From positions 62,001 to 126,000 of the forward strand of contig NZ_JDTK01000001.1 of assembly GCF_000770925.1 (NCBI RefSeq): a stretch of 64,000 bases of DNA. The letters run 5' to 3'. Positions 56,227 to 64,000 of this stretch are shown one piece after another. This DNA is from Bifidobacterium ruminantium DSM 6489 (GTDB lineage: Bacteria; Actinomycetota; Actinomycetes; Actinomycetales; Bifidobacteriaceae). The position numbers and the translations under genes were made by a program. The notes under the pieces are model-generated. The model ran no database searches, was not told the DNA's origin, and was given only the letters and a program-made list of their open reading frames with translations. Positions within the stretch are counted from its first letter, which is position 1. Every line of letters starts with the position of its first letter.

Positions 56227-57951
56227 TCAGGAACGGTCGGCGAGAATCTGCAACGGTTCGTAGCGCAGCACGAACACCACCGCGACCAGCGTCGCGACCA
56301 GCGTCAGTCCCAGTCCGACGAGCAGCAGCTGACCGACCACCTTGAGGTCGACGGTCGCGTTGACGGAGGAGACATAGTCCACGGCGCGGCCCATCATGCC
56401 CGGTCCTCCCTGCGCCCGACGCTGGGACGTTCCGTCATCCCCTTTGTTTTCGCCAGCCGTCGTGGAACCGTCTCCGGAATCGGAACCGTTCTTGGAATCA
56501 TTGGAATCGCCGGGCTTCGCCATATCCCTGCCGAACTGTTCGCGCTGGCTGCTCTGCTGCGACTGCTGCTGCTCGACTTGGCTGGCAAGCAGCTGGTTGG
56601 ACACCGGCACGGACACGGCCGCGCCCACCCCCGCTCCTACGGCAAGGCCGATCATGGTGACGATGAGCAGCTCCAATGTGAACTGCGCGGCCACCTTCAC
56701 CTTGTTCACGCCGATGGCAGTGAGCACTCCAATCTCGTATTTGCGCTCGCGTACGTTGAGCAGGGTTATGACCACCAGCACGACCGCGCCGACGGACAGC
56801 ACCACAATCAACAGCGTCAGAGCGAACTTCGAGAGATTGTTCAATGGCACCAGACTTGATTCGTAGTTTTCCACATCCGCGGAGGAAACGGTGTAGTCGC
56901 TGCTCAAGCCCGCTTTTTTGACGTCTTTGGCGAACGTCTCGTAATCGGATTTGCTGGAGCATACGTAGGTGTAGCTGAGTTGGGCGGCGGAATCGGAATC
57001 GGCGTCGGCGTCAAGTCCCAATGATTTCAGCGTGGACACGGATGTGTAGATGGCGTTGGCCGGATCGGAGGCTGTGGAGCGCATCGGTCCCCCCATTTGT
57101 TGGGACGAGTCGGTGGAGTTTTTGTAGATGCCGACGATGGTGAGCTTGTAGGTGGTGTCCGAATCGTTGGCGTCGGAGACAGTGATGGTGTCGCCGACGG
57201 AAAGATCGTTGAAATCGGCGAGCGATTTGGAGATGATGACGTCGTCATCGCTGCTCGATCCATATCCGAACACCTTGCCATCAACCATGGTGAAACTGCC
57301 GTTGGACGCGTTGGACACGGCCTCATCGGACGAGAAACCAACCAATGAGAAGTCGCCGGATACCATGGTTCCTCCATCTCGATCGGACATGCCGCCACTG
57401 TCGCTCATCTTGCCGTCGGGTGGAGCATCGGATTGACCGTTCTGCTTGCCAGAGGCGTCGGTGCTGTCGGAGACGTTGCTAGAGCCCTTGGAATTGTCGG
57501 TTCCGCTTGATTCGGATGAATTGTCCGAATCACTGACCGGCTGGAAATCGTCGGTGGCGGAAAGTCCGGTGGTCTCCGTGTAATACGTGGATTTCACAGC
57601 CGAGGACGACTTCGCGTATTTCTGGTAGTCGGCAAGCGAAAGCTGCTTGTCGGCCAGCGCGGATCGCATTGCGTCGAAGTCGGGTTTGCCGTCGGCTCCG
57701 CTTGATTCGGACGAGTCGGAATCCGTCGTGGTCTGTTGCCTCGATTCGCTGATGAGCTTGCTTCTGTCAAGGCTGATCTGAGCGGTGACGGTGGTGTTCT
57801 CCAGGCCACTCGTTCTGGCGGTGGCCGCGGCCTGACGGATGGAGAGACCGATCGTGGCCGCGGCCGCGATGATGGTCACAATGACGATGATGAGAATGTT
57901 GCGGCCCTTGTTGCGGATGACACTTTTCCACGCGTTCCTGAAGACGAACAT
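56227..57951 (-). CDS. MacB/FtsX-type ABC permease with Ser/Asp-rich external loops
   Basis: 574 aa. Helix 1 at about 18-38, a large external domain with low-complexity Ser/Asp/Gly stretches (residues of about 75-200), three C-terminal helices with LLNVRERKYEIGVLTAIGVNKVKV between the second and third, and another Gly/Ser/Asp/Gln-rich loop (about 455-525). This is the FtsX/MacB topology. It is cotranscribed with the ATPase downstream. Substrate unknown: peptides, lipids or antimicrobial agents. Confidence 0.9.
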   Translation of the reverse strand: MFVFRNAWKSVIRNKGRNILIIVIVTIIAAAATIGLSIRQAAATARTSGLENTTVTAQISLDRSKLISESRQQTTTDSDSSESSGADGKPDFDAMRSALADKQLSLADYQKYAKSSSAVKSTYYTETTGLSATDDFQPVSDSDNSSESSGTDNSKGSSNVSDSTDASGKQNGQSDAPPDGKMSDSGGMSDRDGGTMVSGDFSLVGFSSDEAVSNASNGSFTMVDGKVFGYGSSSDDDVIISKSLADFNDLSVGDTITVSDANDSDTTYKLTIVGIYKNSTDSSQQMGGPMRSTASDPANAIYTSVSTLKSLGLDADADSDSAAQLSYTYVCSSKSDYETFAKDVKKAGLSSDYTVSSADVENYESSLVPLNNLSKFALTLLIVVLSVGAVVLVVITLLNVRERKYEIGVLTAIGVNKVKVAAQFTLELLIVTMIGLAVGAGVGAAVSVPVSNQLLASQVEQQQSQQSSQREQFGRDMAKPGDSNDSKNGSDSGDGSTTAGENKGDDGTSQRRAQGGPGMMGRAVDYVSSVNATVDLKVVGQLLLVGLGLTLVATLVAVVFVLRYEPLQILADRS

Positions 57952-57998
57952 GGTGGTTTTCCTTATGCTTTATCGGTTGATGTTTCGCGCCGTTCGCG

Positions 57999-58016
57999 AT
58001 CGGCGTTTAAGCCGAT
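57999..58016. promoter_or_regulatory. Inverted repeat upstream of the ABC exporter genes, operator candidate
   Basis: ATCGGC-GTTTAA-GCCGAT, a 6-bp perfect inverted repeat about 50 nt upstream of the permease start, in a 193-bp divergent region. No identified regulator. Confidence 0.3.
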
Positions 58017-58144
58017 GGTAAAAAACGTATCTTGGCGTACGGCAGAAGGATGCTTTGCTGATGCTGGAATGTGACTGGGCGTTTGCTGAATGCCTCGAAA
58101 CGTGACATGGCCGCGTCTCAAACCGCTTCGAAGGTGTTAGGCTA

Positions 58145-59023
58145 ATGCGCATGCCAATTAAATCCGAAGTCATTGCAAACCCGAAAGCGGAGCGTATCCG
58201 CAGGGTCGCCGAACTCGCCGACCGCAAAGGACGCAAACGTTCCGGACGGTTCATGGTGGAAGGACCGCAGTCGGTGCGCGAATTGCTTGCCTGGCATCCC
58301 GACATGGTCGAAGACCTGTATGTGGAGGTCGCCTCCGTCGAGCCGGACGCGGCCTTCATCACCCCGAGTGTGGCGCAGATGGCCGGGAAGGCCATGCAGG
58401 CCGGCGCCTATGTGCATAAGGTGACGCATGACGTCATGCGTCGCATGAGTTCCGATGCGCAGGGCGTGCTTGCCGTCGCCGATATGCGCGCCTTCCTTGA
58501 TTCCGCCGTCATCGATGGAGACTTGGACGAACATGCGATGGTCGCGGCGTTCTGGCAGGTGCGCGATCCGGGCAATGCCGGAACCGTCATCCGGTCCGCC
58601 GACGCGGCCGGCTGCGCGGGTGTGGTGCTAGTCGACGATTGCGTGGACATCTTCAATCCGAAGGTGATCCGTTCCACGGCCGGATCGCTGTTCCATCTGC
58701 CGGTCGTCACCATGGGCACGGACGAATATTTCGATTGGTGCGCCGAACGTGGCCTTGCCGTTTATGCGGCCGACGTGTACGGCACCGACGCGCGTCCTCC
58801 GGAACCGCTTACGGATGTGCTCGCCGTGCCTCAATCGCTTTCTCAGGCCAAAACGGTGCTTTTCGGCAATGAGGCTCGCGGATTGGACAAGGAAGTGTTG
58901 GAGCGTGCGGACAGAATCGTGTCGATTCCGATTTACGGCAGAGCGGAATCGCTCAATCTCGGTACCAGCGCGGCGGTGATGCTGCTGAGCTTGGCTATGT
59001 CGAGTCGTATTGAAAGAATGTAA
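58145..59023 (+). CDS. SpoU/TrmH-family RNA 2'-O-methyltransferase
   Basis: 292 aa. The N-terminal substrate-binding domain (SGRFMVEGPQSVRELLAW) is followed by the knotted SPOUT domain: RDPGNAGTVIRSADAAGCAGVVLVDD, VLFGNEARGLD and VSIPIYGRAESLNLGTSAAVMLL, the three family motifs. It probably modifies rRNA. It stands upstream of pheS, a common location. ATG 58145 or in-frame ATG 58151 are both possible starts. Confidence 0.92.
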   Translation: MRMPIKSEVIANPKAERIRRVAELADRKGRKRSGRFMVEGPQSVRELLAWHPDMVEDLYVEVASVEPDAAFITPSVAQMAGKAMQAGAYVHKVTHDVMRRMSSDAQGVLAVADMRAFLDSAVIDGDLDEHAMVAAFWQVRDPGNAGTVIRSADAAGCAGVVLVDDCVDIFNPKVIRSTAGSLFHLPVVTMGTDEYFDWCAERGLAVYAADVYGTDARPPEPLTDVLAVPQSLSQAKTVLFGNEARGLDKEVLERADRIVSIPIYGRAESLNLGTSAAVMLLSLAMSSRIERM

Positions 59024-59091
59024 AGTCGTAAAAAACGTTGGAATTGCGCGTTTTGTGCGCAAAACAAACGGGTAAATAAGAAAGGTATCTC

Positions 59092-60159
59092 GTGGCAGAA
59101 GGTGCGGTATTCGACGCCCAGGCGGTAACTGATGCGGTTGCCGAGGGCATCGCGAAAATCGAAAACGCCTCCACTATGGAGGAATTGAAAGCCATCAAGA
59201 CGCAGTACGCCGGCGCGGAATCCGCGATGACGCAGGCCAGCAAGGCCATCGGCGCGTTGCCCAAGGATCAGAAGAAGGACGCCGGCAAGCTCATGGGCAA
59301 GCTGCGCGCCGATTTCGGTCGTGCGTTCGGCACCAAGGAGAAGAAGGTCAAGGCCGAGGAGGAGGCCAGGGAGCTCGCCGCCGAAACCGTCGACATGACC
59401 CTGCCTGTCAACCGCAAGCCCCTAGGTGCGCGCCATCCGCTGCCGAAGCTGATGGAAGATGTGGAGGACTTCTTCATCTCCATGGGATGGCAGATCTCGG
59501 ACGGTCCTGAGGTTGAGACCGAATGGTACGACTTCGACGCGCTGAATTTCGGTCCCGACCATCCGGCCCGTCAGATGCAGGACACCTTCTACGTCAAGGG
59601 CAACCAGGCCAAGGATGCCGCTGGTTTCGTCGGATCCAACATGGTGCTGCGCACCCAGACCTCATCCGATCAGGTACGTGGTCTTATCACCCGTGGTGTG
59701 CCGCTGTACATCGCATGCCCTGGCCGCGTGTTCCGTACTGACGAGCTTGACGCTACCCACACTCCGGTGTTCCACCAGGTGGAGGCTCTCGCCGTTGACA
59801 AGCATCTGACCATGGCCGATTTGAAGGGTGTGTTGGACAAGCTCGCCGTGGCCATGTTCGGCCCGGAGGCCAAGACCCGTCTGCGCCCGAGCTACTTCCC
59901 GTTCACCGAGCCGAGCGCCGAACTCGACCTGTGGTTCCCCGACAAGAAGGGCGGCGCCGGCTGGCTCGAATGGGGCGGTTGCGGCATGGTCAACCCGAAT
60001 GTGCTGAAGTCCGCCGGGCTCGACCCGGAGGTCTACACGGGCTTCGCGTTCGGCGTCGGCGTGGAGCGCACGTTGCTGCTACGCCACGACATCAACGACA
60101 TGCACGACCTGGTGGAAGGCGACGTGCGATTCAGCGAACAGTTTGTGATGGGGGAGTGA
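59092..60159 (+). CDS. pheS: Phenylalanyl-tRNA synthetase, alpha subunit
   Basis: 355 aa. An N-terminal coiled-coil arm, then the class II core: GARHPLPKLMEDVEDFFISMGWQISDGPEVETEWYDFDALNFGPDHPARQMQDTF (motif 1-2 region), TDELDATHTPVFHQVEAL and FGVGVERTLLLRHDI (motif 3). Start GTG 59092 follows AGAAAGG. pheT follows 6 nt downstream. Confidence 0.97.
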   Translation: MAEGAVFDAQAVTDAVAEGIAKIENASTMEELKAIKTQYAGAESAMTQASKAIGALPKDQKKDAGKLMGKLRADFGRAFGTKEKKVKAEEEARELAAETVDMTLPVNRKPLGARHPLPKLMEDVEDFFISMGWQISDGPEVETEWYDFDALNFGPDHPARQMQDTFYVKGNQAKDAAGFVGSNMVLRTQTSSDQVRGLITRGVPLYIACPGRVFRTDELDATHTPVFHQVEALAVDKHLTMADLKGVLDKLAVAMFGPEAKTRLRPSYFPFTEPSAELDLWFPDKKGGAGWLEWGGCGMVNPNVLKSAGLDPEVYTGFAFGVGVERTLLLRHDINDMHDLVEGDVRFSEQFVMGE

Positions 60160-60165
60160 TTGCCC

Positions 60166-62775
60166 ATGCCAATGGTTGACATTGATTGGCTCAAGGACCA
60201 TGTCGAGGTTCCGGAAGGCCTTACGTACGAACAGCTTGCCAAGGATCTGGTGAAGGTCGGCCTTGAGGAGGAGGAGATCCATGCCTCCCAGGTCACCGGT
60301 CCAATCGTCGTCGGCTACGTGGTCGATGCGACGCCGGAACCGCAGAAGAACGGCAAGATCATCAACTGGTGCCATGTGGACGTCGGAGACCAGTACAACG
60401 AGATCGACGAGAACGGCAACAAGGTGCCGCGCGGCATCATCTGCGGCGCGCCGAACATGGCTGCCGGAGAGAAGGTCGTCGTGACGCTTCCAGGCGCCGT
60501 GTTGCCGGGCGATTTCAAGATCGAGCCGCGCAAGACCTATGGCCATATCTCCAACGGCATGTGTGCCTCCGAGCGTGAGCTCGGTCTGGGCGACAATCAT
60601 GACGGCATCATTCTGCTGCGCAACTATGGTTTCACGCCGGAGGAATATGAGAAGCTCCAGCCGGGCGATGACGCCATGCATCTGCTGCACTTGGATCAGC
60701 CGTTGCTGGAGATCAATATCACCCCGGATCGCGGCTACGCATTCTCCTACCGTGGCGTGGCGCGTGAATACCATCATTCCACCGGTGCCATCTACACCGA
60801 TCCCGCAATCGACCTCGGCAAAAAGGTGCCCGTCACTCAGGGTCTGCCGGAAGGTGTCAAGAGCGACATCGAAGTGATCGTCGACGACAAGAACCCGATT
60901 CACGGTGTGGTCGGCTGCGATCGCTACTACGCGCGCGCCGTGCGTGGTTTCGACCCGGCAAGCCGCACGCCGAACTGGATGCGTCGCCGCCTAATCCGCG
61001 CAGGCATGCGCTCCATCTCACTGGCCGTGGACGTCACCAATTACGTGATGCTTGATCTTGGCCAGCCGATGCACGCCTATGATCTCGACAAGATTGAAGG
61101 ACCCATCGTCGTGCGTCGTGCCAACGAAGGTGAGAAACTCACCACACTTGACGGCAAGGATCATGATCTGAGCGTCGAAGACCTGCTGATCACCGATTCG
61201 CCGAACGGGGAACGCGGTTCTCGCGTTCTTGGCATCGCCGGCGTCATGGGTGGTCTGTATGGAGAAGTCACCGCAGAGACCAAGAACATCCTGCTGGAAT
61301 CCGCGCATTTCGATCCGGTGTCGATCGCGCGTTCCGCACGCCGCCACAAGATTCCGTCCGAAGCGTCCCGCCGTTTCGAACGCGGCGTGGACAACCAGCT
61401 CCAACCGGCAGCTGCCCAGATGGCGGCCGAACTCATGGTCAAGTACGGCAATGGTGAGCCGAGCGAGCATCCGACAGACTACGACACCGTCGGCAATCGT
61501 CGCCCGATTCTGTTCAAGGCGTCCGAAGTGGCCCGTGTGGCGGGACTCGACACTGATGTGAATACCATCAGCGACATTCTCACCGACATTGGATGCACCG
61601 TGGCCGGTGGCGGCAACGGCGAGTTCTCCGTGACTCCGCCGAGCTGGCGTCCGGATCTCAACGAGCCGTGCGACCTGGTCGAGGAAGTGGCTCGTTTGGT
61701 CGGCTACGACGAGATTCCTGTTACCGTGCCGCCGGCGCCGGTCGAAGGCAAGGTGGGATTGACTCCCGAGCAGCTGCGTAAACGTCAGGTCGCCGACGAA
61801 CTCGCCGAATACGGCATGGTGGAGACCCTGAGCTATCCGTTTGTGGGAGATGAGGATTACAAGAATTTCGCGCTTGATGCCGATGAGACCAAGAAGGTCA
61901 GCGTCGAAATCGCGAACCCTCTGGCCGGTGACCGTCCGTTCCTGCGTCGTGACATCATCCCGACACTCGCCCAGACCGTGCAGCGTAACCTGCGTCGTGG
62001 AGCGGAGAATGTGTCACTGTACGAAATCGGACACGTCTACCTGTGGGATCCGAACGCTCCGGCGATTCCGGCATTGCCGGGTGCCGTCAAGCCGACCGAC
62101 GAGCAGTTGGCCGCGCTTGACGCAGGTCTGCCGGACCAGCCGATGCACGTCGCCGGCATTCTGACCGGCAACGCCGTCGACTCCGGATGGTTGGGCGAAC
62201 GTCGTGCCGTGGACTGGTCTGATGCAGTTGAAGCCGTGCAGCGTATTTCCGACCGCATTGGCGCAAAGCTCACGTTGGACCAGCCGAAGGCTGAGGACGT
62301 ACCCGCGCAGTGGCATCCGGGCCGTGCGGCACGTGTGATGGCAGGTGACACGTTCGTCGGCATGGTCGGCGAGCTTCACCCGCATGTCAACGAAGCGTTG
62401 GGCTTCCCGGCCCATTCCGCCGCGTTCGAACTGAACCTGACCGCGCTGTTCGCCACGTTGAGCGGCAAGCCGGTGCAGGCCAAGCCGATTTCCACCTTCC
62501 CGCCGGTCAAGCAGGATCTGGCCTTCACCGTGTCTACGGACGTCACCGCCGCCGAACTCGAGAAAACCATCGTCGAAGCCGCCGGCAACAGCCTGGAAAG
62601 CATCGACCTGTTCGACGTGTACACCGGTGATCAGCTGGGTGAGGGATTGAATTCCCTCGCATACGCCGTCACGTTCCGCGCTGAGGACAAGACGCTGACC
62701 TCCGAGGACAGCGAAGCCATTCGCAAGCGCATCGTGGATGCGGCCGCGAAGCTGGGCGCGCAACTGCGTGCCTGA
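60166..62775 (+). CDS. pheT: Phenylalanyl-tRNA synthetase, beta subunit
   Basis: 869 aa. EMAP-like tRNA-binding domain (IINWCHVDVGDQYNE, ICGAPNMAAGEKVVV), B3/B4 editing domain (YYARAVRGFDPASRTPNWMRRRLIRAGMRSISLAVDVTNYVMLDLGQPMHAYD), B5, catalytic-like core and a C-terminal anticodon-binding domain (ISTFPPVKQDLAFTV). ATG 60166 with GGGGAG upstream is preferred over TTG 60160 and ATG 60172. Confidence 0.97.
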   Translation: MPMVDIDWLKDHVEVPEGLTYEQLAKDLVKVGLEEEEIHASQVTGPIVVGYVVDATPEPQKNGKIINWCHVDVGDQYNEIDENGNKVPRGIICGAPNMAAGEKVVVTLPGAVLPGDFKIEPRKTYGHISNGMCASERELGLGDNHDGIILLRNYGFTPEEYEKLQPGDDAMHLLHLDQPLLEINITPDRGYAFSYRGVAREYHHSTGAIYTDPAIDLGKKVPVTQGLPEGVKSDIEVIVDDKNPIHGVVGCDRYYARAVRGFDPASRTPNWMRRRLIRAGMRSISLAVDVTNYVMLDLGQPMHAYDLDKIEGPIVVRRANEGEKLTTLDGKDHDLSVEDLLITDSPNGERGSRVLGIAGVMGGLYGEVTAETKNILLESAHFDPVSIARSARRHKIPSEASRRFERGVDNQLQPAAAQMAAELMVKYGNGEPSEHPTDYDTVGNRRPILFKASEVARVAGLDTDVNTISDILTDIGCTVAGGGNGEFSVTPPSWRPDLNEPCDLVEEVARLVGYDEIPVTVPPAPVEGKVGLTPEQLRKRQVADELAEYGMVETLSYPFVGDEDYKNFALDADETKKVSVEIANPLAGDRPFLRRDIIPTLAQTVQRNLRRGAENVSLYEIGHVYLWDPNAPAIPALPGAVKPTDEQLAALDAGLPDQPMHVAGILTGNAVDSGWLGERRAVDWSDAVEAVQRISDRIGAKLTLDQPKAEDVPAQWHPGRAARVMAGDTFVGMVGELHPHVNEALGFPAHSAAFELNLTALFATLSGKPVQAKPISTFPPVKQDLAFTVSTDVTAAELEKTIVEAAGNSLESIDLFDVYTGDQLGEGLNSLAYAVTFRAEDKTLTSEDSEAIRKRIVDAAAKLGAQLRA

Positions 62776-62819
62776 CACGTCAAGTCCATCGAAGTAACCA
62801 AAAAGATAAAGAGGACGAC

Positions 62820-63545
62820 ATGAACGAACCGGAGCAGAACCAGCCGATCAACCCCGACGAAGGGCAGGAGGCAGCCGGGGCTGCTCCGGTTTCGTCGTCT
62901 TCGTCGTCGGACCAGTCGGCACAGCCGGAATTCGGACAGTACAACCAGCCTGAATATGGCGCGATGTCCAACCAGTATCCGGCGAACTACAATCCATACA
63001 TGTATGGGGCTCCCGAACAGCCCAAGCCGGAGGACGATGCACAACAAACGGAGCAGCGGCCGCAGACGAATCCGTATATGCAGAACGGGTATCCGGCGAA
63101 TCCATATGATGCATCGGGACGGCAGCAATCAGGCCAGCCCAATGGCTATCAGTATGGACCAAATCAATACGGGCCAAGCCAGTATGGGCCGAATCCATAC
63201 CAACAGCCCGGCATATATCCCATCAACCCGAATGATCCCAGCCAGAACCCCCTGTACGGCCATTGGGATAGCTATGCGATCATCTCGTTCGTGTTCGCAC
63301 TATTCCTGCCGGTACCGGTCATCCCTGCGGTGATGGGCGCCATCGCCATGTGGCGTACCAAAAAACTGCATATGAAAGGCTACGCGCTTGGCGTGGCAGC
63401 GCTGATTATCAACGTGCTGTACACCATTGCGGTGATTTGGATGACGGTTCACGGCATTTCCACAGCCGATTTGTATAACCAGATGATGCAGTACATGTTC
63501 GGTGGCAGTGGCCAAAGTGGTGATTCCAGCTCGATTTCCGCCTGA
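62820..63545 (+). CDS. DUF4190-like membrane protein with Tyr/Pro/Gln-rich N-terminus
   Basis: 241 aa. The first about 145 residues are disordered and rich in Gln, Pro, Tyr, Asn and Gly, with repeats such as YGPNQYGPSQYGPNPY. Two membrane helices follow (about 152-178 and 191-216, AIISFVFALFLPVPVIPAVMGAIAMW), resembling the DUF4190 type common in actinobacteria. AGAGGACGAC precedes ATG. Function unknown. The tail is Ser/Gly-rich. Confidence 0.72.
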   Translation: MNEPEQNQPINPDEGQEAAGAAPVSSSSSSDQSAQPEFGQYNQPEYGAMSNQYPANYNPYMYGAPEQPKPEDDAQQTEQRPQTNPYMQNGYPANPYDASGRQQSGQPNGYQYGPNQYGPSQYGPNPYQQPGIYPINPNDPSQNPLYGHWDSYAIISFVFALFLPVPVIPAVMGAIAMWRTKKLHMKGYALGVAALIINVLYTIAVIWMTVHGISTADLYNQMMQYMFGGSGQSGDSSSISA

Positions 63546-63614
63546 AACCAATCTTTTTATGTTCGTCTGAACGGTCCCGTTATGGGCGGTGGCCACTATC
63601 CGACACGATTGAAC

Positions 63615-63651
63615 TGCATAATTATGCAATGTAGTGCATAAAGTGTATGCT
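63615..63651. promoter_or_regulatory. ArgR-like operator boxes in front of argC
   Basis: TGCATAATTATGCA (63615-63628) is a perfect 14-bp palindrome, and a second, imperfect copy, TGCATA-AAGTG-TATGCT (63635-63651), follows 6 nt later. Paired AT-rich palindromes 40-75 nt before the first arginine gene fit ArgR/ARG boxes. Assigned by context. Confidence 0.65.
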
Positions 63652-63688
63652 GAATGTGTTTCAACGAGTCAAGGAAAAGAGACGTGAC

Positions 63689-64000
63689 ATGGCCAAATAC
63701 ACGGTAGCCGTGGCCGGCGCGACTGGATACGCGGGTGGTGAGGCGTTGCGCATACTCGCGGCACACCCGAATTTCGAAGTGACCTGCGTCGCCGGACATT
63801 CTTCGGTGGGAGACAAGCTTGGCAAGCATATGCCGCACATTCCGCAGTTGGCGGACCTCGTGGTCGAGGACACCACGCCGGAAGTGCTCAACGGCCATGA
63901 CGTGATCATCTTGGCATTGCCTCATGGCGCTTCCGGAGCATTGGCCTCCCAGCTTGACCCGAATGCCGTGGTGGTGGATCTGGGTGCCGATCACCGCCTT
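63689..64000 (+). CDS. argC: N-acetyl-gamma-glutamyl-phosphate reductase (start only; cut by window)
   Basis: 104 codons before the right edge. MAKYTVAVAGATGYAGGEALRILAAHPNFEVTCVAGHSSVGDKLGKHMPHI contains the NADP-binding GATGYAGG motif and the S-x-x-G-x-x-L segment of ArgC. It makes N-acetylglutamate semialdehyde in arginine synthesis. AAGGAAAAG precedes ATG. The rest of an arg operon probably lies to the right of the window. Confidence 0.95.
   Translation, partial: MAKYTVAVAGATGYAGGEALRILAAHPNFEVTCVAGHSSVGDKLGKHMPHIPQLADLVVEDTTPEVLNGHDVIILALPHGASGALASQLDPNAVVVDLGADHRL

Noticed and set aside
63100-63240. Tandem DNA repeat array encoding YGP units
   Set aside because: The repeats are short, in frame and part of a disordered N-terminus; not a CRISPR or separate satellite.

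Overview
The window is a gene-dense actinobacterial chromosome segment, and its gene content points to Bifidobacterium. The evidence is the overall G+C-rich codon use, a TrpC-TrpB fusion, a cytidylate kinase-Der fusion, a GuaB3-type IMP dehydrogenase relative, the sucC-sucD-DUF6350(PerM)-purH order, and the DUF881-SBP-DUF881 and thrS-PI-phosphate synthase-yebC-ruvCAB-yajC blocks. Species cannot be fixed from the sequence alone. No rRNA, CRISPR array, insertion sequence or prophage was seen. Nearly all of it is core housekeeping DNA.

Layout. 1-7.5 kb: NAD(P)H-hydrate repair enzyme (cut by the window edge), an ABC ATPase without a permease, two tandem tRNA-Asn genes, a small unknown protein, a secreted M23-type protein, a long-chain acyl-CoA ligase and an orphan substrate-binding lipoprotein. 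7.6-13.5 kb: isocitrate dehydrogenase, a divergent GuaB3 protein, an Rv3235-like protein, a second acyl-CoA ligase with a C-terminal tail, and peptide deformylase. 13.8-19.3 kb: the rpsB-tsf-pyrH-frr-cdsA-rlmN block. 19.4-28.3 kb: an interleaved histidine/tryptophan group (hisF, hisI, trpE, trpCB fusion, trpA, lgt, rpe, hisE, hisG). 28.3-31.0 kb: a PgsA-type enzyme with DUF881-SBP-DUF881 membrane proteins. 31.2-37.7 kb: thrS, PI-phosphate synthase, yebC, ruvC, ruvA, ruvB, yajC. 37.8-47.8 kb: apt, sucCD, a PerM-like membrane protein, purH, a DUF3017 protein convergent with and overlapping an aquaporin gene, a pseudouridine synthase and the cmk-der fusion. 47.9-49.5 kb: a protein with two ribbon-helix-helix-like repeats and an AEC-family transporter. 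58.1-64.0 kb: rRNA methyltransferase, pheS, pheT, a DUF4190-like protein and the start of argC behind ArgR-like boxes.

The most unusual segment is 49.5-55.4 kb on the minus strand. A textbook TPP (thiamine pyrophosphate) riboswitch precedes an NCS2 permease, followed by a LuxE-type acyl-protein synthetase, a LuxC-type acyl reductase (4-nt overlap with luxE) and a short-chain dehydrogenase, with a LOG-family nucleotide phosphoribohydrolase beyond. LuxE plus LuxC activate a carboxylic acid and reduce it to an aldehyde, and an SDR could take it to the alcohol. No luciferase genes are present. Because thiamine status controls the head of the cluster, I propose, as inference only, a route that imports an oxidised (carboxylate) thiamine breakdown product and reduces it back to a usable alcohol precursor (HMP or hydroxyethylthiazole). 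Fatty aldehyde or alcohol supply for ether lipids is the main alternative. The adjacent MacB-type ABC exporter pair (55.4-58.0 kb) is probably a separate unit.
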